A stretch of 64,000 bases of DNA from NCBI GenBank assembly GCA_013215655.1, contig JABSOX010000014.1:62001-126000 (forward strand), written 5' to 3'. The stretch comes from Colwellia sp. (GTDB lineage: Bacteria; Pseudomonadota; Gammaproteobacteria; Enterobacterales; Alteromonadaceae). Of the stretch, positions 49,430-59,023 are shown piece by piece (position 1 is the stretch's first letter; each line of letters opens with the position of its first letter). The position numbers and the translations under genes are program-made. Below the pieces are notes generated by a model that saw nothing but the letters and a program-made list of their open reading frames with translations, had not been told where the DNA came from and searched no databases.

Positions 49430-50941
49430 ATGCGCCCATCACTGCAGCTCCGTATCGGACAACAACTGACCATGACGCCACAACTGCAACAGGCTATCAA
49501 ACTGTTACAGTTATCGACGTTGGACTTACAACTAGAAATTCAAGAAGCACTTGAAAGCAATCCTTTATTAGAAGTTGATGAAACTCAGCCAACGATACAA
49601 GAAGATGGTACAAATAATTTAGAAGAAGCCTTCTCTGCCACGGCTAATGACACGGTTCAACAAAATACATCTGACGGCAGCGAAGATTCAGCACCCAGTA
49701 TTGACGAAATTAGTACCTCTGAAGCGATGTCTAAAACGGATATTCCCGAAGAACTAAATAATGATACCACTTGGGAAGAAAGCTATAGCGCTGGAGTTTC
49801 CAGTGCGGGCGGAATTAGCTCTCCTTCAGAAGATTATACTTACCAAGGTGAAACCAAAGATTCTATTCAAGACCATTTACTTTGGCAAATGGAGTTATCA
49901 CCTTTTACAGATACTGATCGAACCATTGCCATTGCCATTATAGAAGCGGTTGATAATGCTGGTTACATGACCGTTTCAAGCGACGAAATTCTTGAAAGTG
50001 TCGGTATTGAAGGTGTCGAACTAGATGAAGTAGAAGTGGTATTAAAGCGCATTAATCTTTTTGATCCCGTTGGTGTTGCTGCTCGCTCAATTTCGGAATG
50101 TTTATTAATACAACTCAATCAATTTGATCAATCAACAGCTTGGTTGAAAGAAAGTAAACTTGTCGTAAGTGAGTATATCGATTTGTTAGGCAATCGTGAT
50201 TATCGACAACTGATGCGAAAAACGCGCTTAAAAGAAGATCAATTAAGAGAAGTTATTCGTTTAATTCAATCACTTGACCCACGCCCGGGTGATAGTGTTA
50301 TAAAAAGCGAAGAGCAATATGTTATTCCTGATGTTTCTGTTGAGAAGAAAAATGGTCGTTGGGTTGTTGAACTAAATCCTGATACAGCACCTAAATTGTC
50401 GGTAAATCAGCAATATGCTGCGATGACACGGACGATGAAATCATCTGCTGATACACAATTTATTCGCTCCAACTTACAAGAAGCAAAATGGTTCATTAAA
50501 AGCTTAGAAAGCCGAAATGATACTTTATTAAAAGTTTCAAATTGTATTGTTCAGCGCCAACAAGGTTTTTTTGAGCACGGTCCAGAAGCAATGCGTCCAA
50601 TGGTCTTAAATGATATTGCTGAAATAGTTGATATGCATGAGTCAACAATTTCACGAGTGACAACTCAAAAATATATGCATACCCCTAGAGGAATTTTTGA
50701 ACTTAAGTACTTTTTCTCTAGTCACGTTAGTACCGAAAACGGCGGTGAGTGTTCATCAACAGCCATTCGAGAACTGATCAAAAAGTTAATTGCTGCTGAA
50801 ATTCCAGCAAAACCACTCAGTGACAGTAAAATGGCCGATATATTAGCAGAACAAGGCATTAAAGTGGCTCGACGTACAATAGCTAAGTACCGAGAATCGT
50901 TGTCTATTCCGCCATCAAATCAACGTAAAAGTTTACTCTAA
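49430..50941 (+). CDS. rpoN: RNA polymerase sigma-54 factor
   Basis: 503 residues. Glutamine/leucine-rich region I ([21 protein letters not shown]), an acidic region II (about 55-135), the core-binding domain, the HTH ([22 protein letters not shown]) and the RpoN box [10 protein letters not shown] near residue 480. It recognises -24/-12 promoters and needs an AAA+ activator. Two candidate target promoters lie in this window. Confidence 0.98.
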   Translation: MRPSLQLRIGQQLTMTPQLQQAIKLLQLSTLDLQLEIQEALESNPLLEVDETQPTIQEDGTNNLEEAFSATANDTVQQNTSDGSEDSAPSIDEISTSEAMSKTDIPEELNNDTTWEESYSAGVSSAGGISSPSEDYTYQGETKDSIQDHLLWQMELSPFTDTDRTIAIAIIEAVDNAGYMTVSSDEILESVGIEGVELDEVEVVLKRINLFDPVGVAARSISECLLIQLNQFDQSTAWLKESKLVVSEYIDLLGNRDYRQLMRKTRLKEDQLREVIRLIQSLDPRPGDSVIKSEEQYVIPDVSVEKKNGRWVVELNPDTAPKLSVNQQYAAMTRTMKSSADTQFIRSNLQEAKWFIKSLESRNDTLLKVSNCIVQRQQGFFEHGPEAMRPMVLNDIAEIVDMHESTISRVTTQKYMHTPRGIFELKYFFSSHVSTENGGECSSTAIRELIKKLIAAEIPAKPLSDSKMADILAEQGIKVARRTIAKYRESLSIPPSNQRKSLL

Positions 50942-50971
50942 ACAGTAATCAACAAATAAGGATTTAAGCTT

Positions 50972-51259
50972 ATGCAAATTAATCTTACGGGTCACCATGT
51001 AGAAATTACCACGTCTTTACGCGATTACGTCAATAGTAAGTTTGCCAAGCTCGAACGACATTTTGATCATATTAGCAATGTTCATGTAGTGCTTACCGTC
51101 GAAAAATTAAATCAAATAGCGGAATCAACCGTTCACCTTAAGGGTGCCGATGTTCATGCCAAAGCGGAAAATGCAGATATGTATGCTTCGATAGACGCTT
51201 TAATTGATAAATTAGACCGTCAAATATTGAAACATAAAGGTAAGATTACCCAACACTAA
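50972..51259 (+). CDS. hpf: Short-form ribosome hibernation promoting factor
   Basis: 95 residues, the short HPF/YfiA form: MQINLTGHHVEITTSLRDYV, KLERHFDHI and ADMYASIDALIDKLDRQI. It binds the small subunit and promotes 100S dimers in slow growth. Next to rpoN as in E. coli. Confidence 0.95.
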   Translation: MQINLTGHHVEITTSLRDYVNSKFAKLERHFDHISNVHVVLTVEKLNQIAESTVHLKGADVHAKAENADMYASIDALIDKLDRQILKHKGKITQH

Positions 51260-51309
51260 GTTCAACACTATGTTATTTATTAGCAATTTAAGGTCTCAAC
51301 TGTAGAATT

Positions 51310-51762
51310 ATGACGTTGCAAGATATCTTAACCCCAGACTGCACATTTTGTGCAGTTTCAGGTAGTAGTAAAAAAAGAATTCTCGATAAAATTTGCACTA
51401 TTGCGGCAACAAAAATTGCTGACCATAGCCCTTTTGAATTGCTAGAAAGCTTGATGGCAAGAGAAAAAATGGGCTCAACGGGCATAGGTAATGGTATTGC
51501 GATACCGCACGGTCGTTTAAATGGTACCCAGCAAGTTATCGCTATTGTGATGACAACACAAAATGCCATTGCCTTTGACGCAATTGATAACCGCCCTGTA
51601 GATATTTTTATCGCTTTGTTTGTACCTGAAGATCATTGCCAAGAGCACTTAACTACACTGCAAAGTATCGCCAAAATTTTTAGCAATAAATCTATTGCTA
51701 AGCATGCAAGAAAATGTCAAAACGATAATGAACTTTTTCAATTAATTCAACAAGCAGGTTAA
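51310..51762 (+). CDS. ptsN: Nitrogen PTS EIIA component
   Basis: 150 residues with the phospho-acceptor histidine in IPHGRLNG near residue 66 and the MAREKMGSTGIGNGIA loop. It regulates potassium transport and other targets according to its phosphorylation state. Confidence 0.95.
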   Translation: MTLQDILTPDCTFCAVSGSSKKRILDKICTIAATKIADHSPFELLESLMAREKMGSTGIGNGIAIPHGRLNGTQQVIAIVMTTQNAIAFDAIDNRPVDIFIALFVPEDHCQEHLTTLQSIAKIFSNKSIAKHARKCQNDNELFQLIQQAG

Positions 51763-51792
51763 TTTTCACTGCTAAAGGGAACAAAAGTAGCA

Positions 51793-52647
51793 ATGAAACT
51801 AATTATTGTTAGTGGTCGCTCTGGCTCAGGAAAATCAGTAGCGTTAAGAGTATTAGAAGATCTGGGTTACTATTGTGTTGATAATATTCCCGTGAACCTT
51901 TTACCCGCACTTGTTCACACCGTTATCAATGATTATGAAAATGTTGCGGTTAGTATAGACGTTCGTAATTTACCTGCAGATCCAAACGATGTATCTGAAA
52001 TCCTTAATTATCTACCAAATACAGTAGAGCTAAATATCCTTTATTTAGACGCTAATGATAGTGATTTAATTAAACGTTTTAGCGAAACTAGACGATTACA
52101 CCCATTAATCAAAAAAAATATTGCTCTTGACCAAGCTATTGCTTTAGAGAAAAAATTACTCGAACCCATTTCATCACGTACAGATTTATATATTAATACC
52201 AGTCAGTTAACCCCTCATCAACTTGCTGATTTAGTACGTGAGAGAATTTTAGGTAAAAAAACAGGTTCAATGGTCGTCGTATTTGAATCATTCGGATTTA
52301 AGCACGGTGTACCACAAGATGCTGATTATGTTTTTGATGCACGATTTTTACCCAACCCCTTCTGGGAGAAAGACCTCAAAGGGCAAACAGGTTTAGATCA
52401 ACCAGTACAAGACTTTCTATCAAGTCAGCCGATAGTGACCAAATTTATTTGGCAAATCAATAGCTTCATGATGACTTGGTTACCTCACTTAGAACGTAAT
52501 AATCGTAGTTATATTACCATTGCTATCGGTTGTACGGGCGGTAAACATCGTTCAGTTTATATTGCAGAACTGTTGGCAAATAATTTACGTAAAGAGCGTG
52601 ATGATGTGCAATCACGTCACCGCGATTTAACTGTAGCCAGTACTTAA
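51793..52647 (+). CDS. rapZ: RNase adapter protein RapZ
   Basis: 284 residues with Walker A GRSGSGKS (residues 8-15), GYYCVDNIPVNLLP, DVRNLP and the C-terminal RNA-binding portion with CTGGKHRSVYIAE. It directs the small RNA GlmZ to RNase E and senses glucosamine 6-phosphate. Confidence 0.97.
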   Translation: MKLIIVSGRSGSGKSVALRVLEDLGYYCVDNIPVNLLPALVHTVINDYENVAVSIDVRNLPADPNDVSEILNYLPNTVELNILYLDANDSDLIKRFSETRRLHPLIKKNIALDQAIALEKKLLEPISSRTDLYINTSQLTPHQLADLVRERILGKKTGSMVVVFESFGFKHGVPQDADYVFDARFLPNPFWEKDLKGQTGLDQPVQDFLSSQPIVTKFIWQINSFMMTWLPHLERNNRSYITIAIGCTGGKHRSVYIAELLANNLRKERDDVQSRHRDLTVAST

Positions 52648-52662
52648 GTAATATCAATTATT

Positions 52663-52938
52663 ATGAGTCGTCATGAAAAGTCATTACTTATCGTCAATAA
52701 ACTGGGCTTACATGCCAGAGCCGCAACAAAACTAGCACAACTCAGTCAACAGTTTGAGGCTAAGGTTACCATTTCACTTGATGATAATAGTGCCGACGCT
52801 GCCAGCATTATGGGCTTAATGTTACTTGCTGGTGGCCAAGGAAAAACAGTTAAAGTGATCACCGAAGGAAAAGATGCCAAGCACGCATTAGCCAGTATTT
52901 GTCAGCTATTTTCAGACAAATTTGATGAAGGTGAATGA
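52663..52938 (+). CDS. ptsO: Nitrogen PTS phosphocarrier NPr
   Basis: 91 residues of HPr fold with the active histidine H17 in KLGLHARAATK and ADAASIMGLMLLAGGQG. It relays phosphate from PtsP to PtsN. Fifteen bp after rapZ. Confidence 0.95.
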   Translation: MSRHEKSLLIVNKLGLHARAATKLAQLSQQFEAKVTISLDDNSADAASIMGLMLLAGGQGKTVKVITEGKDAKHALASICQLFSDKFDEGE

Positions 52939-53171
52939 CCCGGTAATTTACAATTTTTGTCTCTGTAAAAACACATCCATTCAGTAAATTATTTCAAAAA
53001 AATGTGATAAAACAACGAAGTTGATATAAACTATTCAAATGCATTAAGCATTTTAATAATCAAATAAAAAGATACGATACCGCTTACTATTACTTGTTTT
53101 TCACACAAAACTTTAATACAAATGCAATGCTAAACAGATAAAACATCAAGAACTAATTTCCACGTAGATAA

Positions 53172-53194
53172 ACAACTAAAAAAGCTTTAGTTGT
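53172..53194 (+). promoter_or_regulatory. Hairpin in the mgtE leader
   Basis: ACAACTAAA pairs perfectly with TTTAGTTGT over a 5-base loop, 33 bp before the mgtE start. No T-tract follows. It could mask or stabilise the leader. I see no recognisable Mg2+ riboswitch core in this 289-bp gap. Confidence 0.35.
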
Positions 53195-53227
53195 CATAAT
53201 ACATACAATTTTATTGGTGAAGGTTTT

Positions 53228-54586
53228 ATGCCTGACGTATCAGAGCAAGAATACAATCAACAACGCCTACAACAAGTCAACGAAGCACTTGGTAGTGGCA
53301 TGTTTGTTTATGTGCGTAAGTTGTTGCAAAATATGCCTGCCTACGATCTTGCCCTGATTTTAGAATCCTCCCCTGCTAAAAACCGTACCGTTCTTTGGCA
53401 ACTTATTGACCCCGATAATCACGGTGAAGTACTTGAAGAACTCAATGAGGAAGTCCGTAAAGGTATCCTTAAAAGCATGCGTCCTGAAAAATTGGCCGCC
53501 GTTGCTGAAGGTATGGATGTTGATGATTTAGCAGAAGTATTTAGAACATTGCCCGACAGTGCATACCGAGATGTACTGAATTCAATGGACTCACAAGATA
53601 GAAGCCGAGTAGAAACAGCACTTTCTTTTGAAGAAGATACCGCTGGCGCAATCATGAATACCGATACTATCACCATCAGACCCGAGGTTTCTGTTGATGT
53701 CGTATTACGTTATTTACGGTTAAAAGGCGAACTTCCTGAGTCTACCGATTCCTTTTATGTGGTTGACCGAGAAGACCATTTTATCGGTGCTGTTTCGTTA
53801 TCCGCAATCGTTACTGCTAAGCCTGATATTATTGTGTCAACACTGATTGATGAAGACGTTGAAGCAATAACCGCTGATATGTCAGAAAATGATGTCGCAC
53901 AATTATTTGAACGTCACGATTGGTTTTCTGCCCCTGTGGTTGATGACGACGACAGGTTATTAGGTCGTATTACTATTGATGATGTCATTGATATCATTCG
54001 TGAAGAAGCTGAACATTCAATGATGAGTATGGCGGGTTTAGACGATGAAGCTGATACCTTCGCTCCCGTCATTAAAAGTACACAACAACGCTCTATCTGG
54101 TTAGGGGTAAATTTAATTACAGCATTACTTGCTGTTGCCGTTACCAGCATGTTTGAAGGCATCTTTGAGCAGTTGGCCATCTTAGCAGTACTCAACTCCT
54201 TAGTACCTAGTATGGGCGGTGTTGCTGGTAATCAAACATTAACTTTGGTTATTCGTGGTATGGCCTTAGGACATGTTGGCGATAGTAACGCTCGGGCATT
54301 ACTGATAAAGGAACTTGCTGTCGGGTTTTTAAATGGCATTATTTGGGCATTACTGATTGCTTCTGTTGTTGCTATTTGGAAACAAGATCTAGCACTTGGC
54401 GGCGTTATTGCCTTTGCCATGTTAATGAATATGACCGCGGCAGGCGCGGCAGGTGTATCAATTCCTTTATTATTGAAACGTATGAATATTGATCCAGCGC
54501 TAGCAGGTAGTGTCATTTTAACAACAATTACAGATGTTGTTGGTATCTTCGCTTTCTTAGGTACTGCGACGCTTTTACTTACTTAA
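53228..54586 (+). CDS. mgtE: Magnesium transporter MgtE
   Basis: 452 residues: N-terminal helical domain (to about 125), paired CBS domains (about 130-255) and five membrane helices at the C-terminus with PSMGGVAGNQTLTLVIRG and the pore-lining TDVVGIFAFLG. Mg2+ bound to the N/CBS part closes the channel. Confidence 0.95.
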   Translation: MPDVSEQEYNQQRLQQVNEALGSGMFVYVRKLLQNMPAYDLALILESSPAKNRTVLWQLIDPDNHGEVLEELNEEVRKGILKSMRPEKLAAVAEGMDVDDLAEVFRTLPDSAYRDVLNSMDSQDRSRVETALSFEEDTAGAIMNTDTITIRPEVSVDVVLRYLRLKGELPESTDSFYVVDREDHFIGAVSLSAIVTAKPDIIVSTLIDEDVEAITADMSENDVAQLFERHDWFSAPVVDDDDRLLGRITIDDVIDIIREEAEHSMMSMAGLDDEADTFAPVIKSTQQRSIWLGVNLITALLAVAVTSMFEGIFEQLAILAVLNSLVPSMGGVAGNQTLTLVIRGMALGHVGDSNARALLIKELAVGFLNGIIWALLIASVVAIWKQDLALGGVIAFAMLMNMTAAGAAGVSIPLLLKRMNIDPALAGSVILTTITDVVGIFAFLGTATLLLT

Positions 54587-54670
54587 CAACTAACCTAAGG
54601 GCTAACTTAACGTTAACCTAAGAGCTAAGCTGGGCAATAATCAACAGCCTCGCTCTTTTTGTCTGTTTAA

Positions 54671-56026
54671 CTAACTACCCGCAACCTGCATTTCATCAAT
54701 TAATAATGAGCCTGTACGAATACTGCCTCGCATATCGGTATCACTACCAACAGCTATCAGTCCTTTGAAAATATCACTTAAATTACCGGCAATAGTGACT
54801 TCTGACACAGGATAGGCAATCTGACCATTTTCAACCCAAAATCCAGCTGCACCACGTGAATAGTCACCATTAACGACATTTACCCCTTGTCCCATTAATT
54901 CTGTTACTAAAAAGCCAGTACCCAGTTTTTTCAGCATCGCATCAAAGTCACCGCCATTGGCATCTCCTTTAGCTTGCAGTAACCAATTATGAATACCGCC
55001 AGCATGACCTGTCGTAGTAAGTCCTAACTTACGAGCAGAATAGCTAGTCAAGAGATAGGTTTCTAAACAACCATCAACAATTATTTCTCGATCAAGGGTT
55101 TTGACACCTTCACTATCAAAAGCACTGCTTGCTAATGCTTTTTTAATATGAGGTCGTTCGCTGATACTTAAAAAATCAGGGAAAACTTGTTTACCAATAG
55201 CATCTAATAAAAAAGATGATTTACGATATAAATTACCGCCACTTATCGCTGCAATAAAATGACCAAATATGGTATTAGCAATATCAGCCCGAAACATTAC
55301 CGGCACTTTACCGGTAGGTAATTTATGTGCACCTAAACGTGATAATACTTCTATTGAGGCTTTAATACCTATTTCTTTAGCATCATCCATACAATCAAAA
55401 TTGCGATTAACCGTATAAGCATAATCACGTTGCATATCTTCGCCTTTACTAGCAATCATCACACAACTTAAACTATGACGACTACTTGGATAACCAACAA
55501 TTTGTCCGTTGCTATTGCCATAAACCTTAAAACCTTCAAAACTATCTAACGAAGCACCATCAGAATTAGTGATACGTTTATCATAGGCTAAAGCACTATC
55601 TTCACAGGTTTTGGCAAGAGCAATAGCATCATCAGTACTTAATGTTTTGTGATGGTATAAATCTAAATCTTCAGGATTCATTTCTAACAATTCTTTATCC
55701 GCTAAACCTGAACATTCATCAACAGAAGTATATTTAGCAATATTGACTGCCGCTTGTACGGTTTGCGCCAAGGCAGCTTCAGATAAATCAGCTGTTGAAG
55801 CACTACCTTTGCGACCTTCTTTATAAACAGTCAATCCTAAAGCGCCGTCATTAGTGAATTCAACAGTTTCAACTTCACCCATACGTGTGGTAACACTTAG
55901 ACCTTGTTGTCGACTCATTGCCACTTCAACGCCATCTGCACCTAATGATTTAGCCATATCCAAAACTTTAGCTACACGCACTTTTACTTGTTCAAGTTGA
56001 CTAATAATACTGTCTGATTCTGTCAT
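54671..56026 (-). CDS. pmbA: Metalloprotease subunit PmbA/TldE
   Basis: 451 residues, full length. Family landmarks include DGVEVAMSRQQGLSV, TNSDGASLDSFEG, ATTG-like TTTGHAGGIHN and GDYSRGAAGFWVENG. With TldD (not in window) it forms a protease that processes microcin B17 and CcdA. Diverges from darP as in E. coli. Confidence 0.95.
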   Translation of the reverse strand: MTESDSIISQLEQVKVRVAKVLDMAKSLGADGVEVAMSRQQGLSVTTRMGEVETVEFTNDGALGLTVYKEGRKGSASTADLSEAALAQTVQAAVNIAKYTSVDECSGLADKELLEMNPEDLDLYHHKTLSTDDAIALAKTCEDSALAYDKRITNSDGASLDSFEGFKVYGNSNGQIVGYPSSRHSLSCVMIASKGEDMQRDYAYTVNRNFDCMDDAKEIGIKASIEVLSRLGAHKLPTGKVPVMFRADIANTIFGHFIAAISGGNLYRKSSFLLDAIGKQVFPDFLSISERPHIKKALASSAFDSEGVKTLDREIIVDGCLETYLLTSYSARKLGLTTTGHAGGIHNWLLQAKGDANGGDFDAMLKKLGTGFLVTELMGQGVNVVNGDYSRGAAGFWVENGQIAYPVSEVTIAGNLSDIFKGLIAVGSDTDMRGSIRTGSLLIDEMQVAGS

Positions 56027-56180
56027 GATATTGATAATGTCTCTGATTTGATGCCTAGTTAAATAAAAGTAAGCAATTAGAATTTTATATGTTGGCTGTT
56101 AGTTAATGTCGGTTAACTCATGCCCGTTAACCCATAATTATAGTATACTAACGGCAATTCTTATTTTGATAGAAAACATT

Positions 56181-56702
56181 ATGCCCCACTCTGCAAACGA
56201 TATCGACGAATTAGATGAAGATTTAAAAAGTAAATCTGAAATAAAACGTGAAATGCACCGATTACAAGATTTTGGACAAAAATTGGTCGAGATGTCTAAA
56301 CATCAACGTAGTCGCTTGCCGTTAACTGAAGATCTTAAATATGCGATGATTGTTGCAGATAAAATCAAAAACAAACACGAAGCATTACGTCGCCACATTA
56401 GACATATCGCAAAAATATTAGTTGAAACAGATATGGAACCAATTCATCATGCACTTGATGTTATGGCCAATAAACACCAACAAGAAACAGCAAAACATGT
56501 GCGCCTTGAAAAAATGCGCGATGACATTATTGAACACGGCAGTGAAGTTGTTGAAACATTATTAACGGAATTTCAGGGCTTAGAACGTCAAAAATTACGA
56601 CAACTCGCACGCCATGCAGCAAAAGAGAAAAAAGCCGAAAAGTCTGATAAATATAAAAAAGAATTATTTGCTTATCTAAAAGAGCATACTAAAAATCAAT
56701 AA
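56181..56702 (+). CDS. darP: Ribosome assembly factor DarP (YjgA)
   Basis: ATG 56181 (MPHSANDIDELDED) gives 173 residues, the normal YjgA size; the longer frame from 56106 runs into the pmbA leader. KSKSEIKREMHRLQDFGQKLVEMS and the QKLRQLARHAAKEK stretch are typical. It helps late 50S assembly. Confidence 0.93.
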   Translation: MPHSANDIDELDEDLKSKSEIKREMHRLQDFGQKLVEMSKHQRSRLPLTEDLKYAMIVADKIKNKHEALRRHIRHIAKILVETDMEPIHHALDVMANKHQQETAKHVRLEKMRDDIIEHGSEVVETLLTEFQGLERQKLRQLARHAAKEKKAEKSDKYKKELFAYLKEHTKNQ

Positions 56703-56730
56703 TTGTGTTGATGAAATTATCTGAATATTA

Positions 56731-56752
56731 AACCTGCCACGGCAGGTTTTTT
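56731..56752 (+). terminator. Intrinsic terminator after darP
   Basis: AACCTGCC, 2-base gap, GGCAGGTTTTTT: strong stem with T-tract 29 bp after the darP stop. Confidence 0.9.
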
Positions 56753-56788
56753 AATGCCTAGAAAATACTTTATTCCAACCTCCTCCTT

Positions 56789-56838
56789 AACTTCCCATTT
56801 TTGGGAAGTTCTTGTTTTTTGCTTTCCCTCCTATGGGA
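56789..56838 (+). promoter_or_regulatory. Two TTCCC-N6-GGGA palindromes, putative enhancer sites
   Basis: Site 1 is the perfect 9-bp inverted repeat AACTTCCCA-TTTT-TGGGAAGTT (56789-56810). Site 2 is TTCCC-TCCTAT-GGGA (56824-56838). Their centres are 32 bp apart, about three helical turns, and lie roughly 127 and 95 bp upstream of the predicted start of transcription, the usual position of activator sites for sigma-54 promoters. The binding protein is inferred to be the regulator encoded at 61724. Confidence 0.6.
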
Positions 56839-56900
56839 CGAAAAATTAACAACCAACAAGAAAGCACATAATACCCTTACTTATCAGTCACATACCTATT

Positions 56901-56916
56901 TGGCACAATGTCTGCA
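56901..56916 (+). promoter_or_regulatory. Predicted sigma-54 promoter of the efflux operon
   Basis: TGGCACAATGTCTGCA: complete TGGCAC -24 element, GG and GC exactly 10 bp apart, and TGCA at -12. This is a close match to TGGCACG-N4-TTGCW. It is 53 bp before the TTG start of the first gene, and the operon ends with a sigma-54 activator gene. Confidence 0.75.
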
Positions 56917-56968
56917 ATATTCAACTCATTATTGGCTCACCCCAGCTTATTGACTCGGAGCACAGACA

Positions 56969-58225
56969 TTGGATATTTCTCTAGCCAAACAGAAAAAATC
57001 ACTATTAACACGCTATTGGCCTTGGGCAATTGTCGCAATAATAGTTGGCTCTGCCAGCAATTATTTATGGTTTCTAGGACAAGCTGATTTTGTAATAGAT
57101 AAAGATATCGTCGTATATGACAAAGTTAAACGTGGTGAATTTTCAGTATCGGTTAGAGGCACTGGATTACTTGTACCAGATAATATTCAATGGTTGTCTG
57201 CCAGTGTTGAGGCGCGAGTAGAGCGCATTATTGTTAAGGCAGGAAAACGGGTAAAACAAGGTGACCTTATTGTTGAATTAAGCAATCCGCAATTGGTGCA
57301 ATTATTAGAGGAAACGCAATGGGAATTGGAAGCTAAAGTTGCAGAAAGTAAAGCGGCTCAAGTCCAACAAAAATCAGCCTTATTAATACAAAAAGCAGTG
57401 ATGTTAAATGCTCAACTTAATTATGAAAGTAGCAAACTAAAACAAGAGGCACACACTGAACTATTTCATAAAAGTACTGGCGCTGTATCCAAGATTGACT
57501 ATGAGCAAACTCGCTTAGAAACCATTCAACTTAAACAACGTTGGGAAATACAACAAGATGTTTTAGTAACGATGAAAGAAAACGTTGCCGCACAAGACAA
57601 CGCCCGTGCAGCACGTTTAAAGAAAATGCAAAAAACCTTAGAGCGTGCTCAACAACAAGTTGATAGCCTAATGGTGATTGCCACCATTGATAGTGTTGTA
57701 CAAGAGGTTCCGGTAGAACCCGGCCAACGAGTTTCCATGGGCGGAAATATCGCTAAACTGGCTCAACAAGACTCCCTTATTGCTGAACTGCAGGTACCTG
57801 AATTACAAATTCGTGATGTTGTCATAGGCCAACATGTCATCATTGATACCCGTAATAATAAAGTTGCCGGTATTGTAACCAGAGTCGACCCTGCAGTGGT
57901 TAATGGCAATGTACAAGTTGACGTAAAATTTGTTGGCGATTTACCTAATGACGCACGACCCGACCTGAGCGTAGATGGTGAAATTATAATCACTAAGTTA
58001 ACCGATACCTTATATGTAAACCGTCCGATCTTTGCTCAAAGTCAAAGCACTTCCGCTATCTACAAAGTCAGTGAAGATGGCAACTTTGCTGAACGTACTA
58101 GCATTAAATTCGGCAAAGGTTCGGTTAATCAAATTCAAATAATTGAGGGATTAAACGTTGGCGACCAAATCATTATTTCAGACCCATCAACGTGGGAAAC
58201 CTATCAAAAAATCAGAATGTATTAA
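56969..58225 (+). CDS. HlyD/MacA-like periplasmic adaptor protein
   Basis: 418 residues from TTG 56969 with GGAG 8 bp upstream. One membrane span (WPWAIVAIIVGSASNYLWF), a lipoyl-like half (VEARVERIIVKAGKRVKQGDLIVELS), a helical hairpin (about 110-235), and the second lipoyl and beta-barrel halves (EVPVEPGQRVSMGG). Such adaptors join an inner-membrane ABC pump to an outer-membrane channel; no TolC-like gene is in the window. First gene of the operon. Confidence 0.88.
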   Translation: MDISLAKQKKSLLTRYWPWAIVAIIVGSASNYLWFLGQADFVIDKDIVVYDKVKRGEFSVSVRGTGLLVPDNIQWLSASVEARVERIIVKAGKRVKQGDLIVELSNPQLVQLLEETQWELEAKVAESKAAQVQQKSALLIQKAVMLNAQLNYESSKLKQEAHTELFHKSTGAVSKIDYEQTRLETIQLKQRWEIQQDVLVTMKENVAAQDNARAARLKKMQKTLERAQQQVDSLMVIATIDSVVQEVPVEPGQRVSMGGNIAKLAQQDSLIAELQVPELQIRDVVIGQHVIIDTRNNKVAGIVTRVDPAVVNGNVQVDVKFVGDLPNDARPDLSVDGEIIITKLTDTLYVNRPIFAQSQSTSAIYKVSEDGNFAERTSIKFGKGSVNQIQIIEGLNVGDQIIISDPSTWETYQKIRMY

Positions 58226-58289
58226 TCGTAAATACCATCATATTTTAATGACAACTATTTAAAAGTTTATGCACTACAAGGATAACATC

Positions 58290-59012
58290 ATGAGTACTAC
58301 CTTAATAAAATTAGAGAATATTGAAAAAGTCTTTTACACTGAAGAAGTTGAGACCCATGCATTAAGCAATATTAGCCTGACCATCAACAAAGGTGAATAT
58401 GTATCCATTTCTGGTCCTTCAGGTTGTGGTAAATCGACTTTGTTATCATTATTAGGTTTATTAGATACCTCTACAGGTGGAAAATACCAACTTGCTGAGC
58501 ATGATGTATCTGGAATTTCGAAAACTGAAAGAGCACGAATTCGCAATAAAGAAATCGGCTTTATCTTCCAGTCTTTTAATTTGATCAGTGATTTAAGTGT
58601 TGAAGAAAATATCGACTTACCCTTAAGTTATCGTAATGATTTGTCTAAAGAGCAAAGAGTAAAAATGGTCAAGGATTCTTTAGAAAAAGTAAATATGTCA
58701 CATCGAGCTAAACATTTTCCTTCGCAACTTTCAGGTGGACAACAACAACGTGTTGCCGTAGCGCGTGCTATTGTTGGCAATCCATCGATTATCTTAGCCG
58801 ATGAACCAACAGGTAACCTAGACTCTGAAAATGCCGCTGCTGTAATGCAATTACTTGATGTTTTACATGCTGAAGGTGCCACTATTTGTATGGTTACCCA
58901 TGATCCAAGATCTGCTGAAAGAGCCGATCGGAATATTGATATTTTAGATGGTCAGATAATTTCAGATCAAAGTAATCCCGCGCATAAAAATTTCGACGCA
59001 GCAACAGCTTAG
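58290..59012 (+). CDS. MacB/LolD-type ABC transporter ATPase
   Basis: I choose ATG 58290 with AAGGAT just before it over the ATG seven codons earlier. 240 residues with Walker A GPSGCGKST, Q-loop FIFQSFNL, signature LSGGQQQRVAVARA and Walker B IILADEPTGNLDSE. It drives the permease encoded next; 11 bp separate the two. Confidence 0.92.
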   Translation: MSTTLIKLENIEKVFYTEEVETHALSNISLTINKGEYVSISGPSGCGKSTLLSLLGLLDTSTGGKYQLAEHDVSGISKTERARIRNKEIGFIFQSFNLISDLSVEENIDLPLSYRNDLSKEQRVKMVKDSLEKVNMSHRAKHFPSQLSGGQQQRVAVARAIVGNPSIILADEPTGNLDSENAAAVMQLLDVLHAEGATICMVTHDPRSAERADRNIDILDGQIISDQSNPAHKNFDAATA

Positions 59013-59023
59013 GAGAATTCATC

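Noticed and set aside
52939..53227. Mg2+ riboswitch before mgtE
   Set aside because: None of the conserved M-box or mgtA-leader features could be recognised; only a simple hairpin is visible.
56789..56810. Terminator for darP
   Set aside because: darP already has a strong terminator at 56731-56752. A matching second palindrome 32 bp further on and the sigma-54 promoter downstream fit enhancer sites better.
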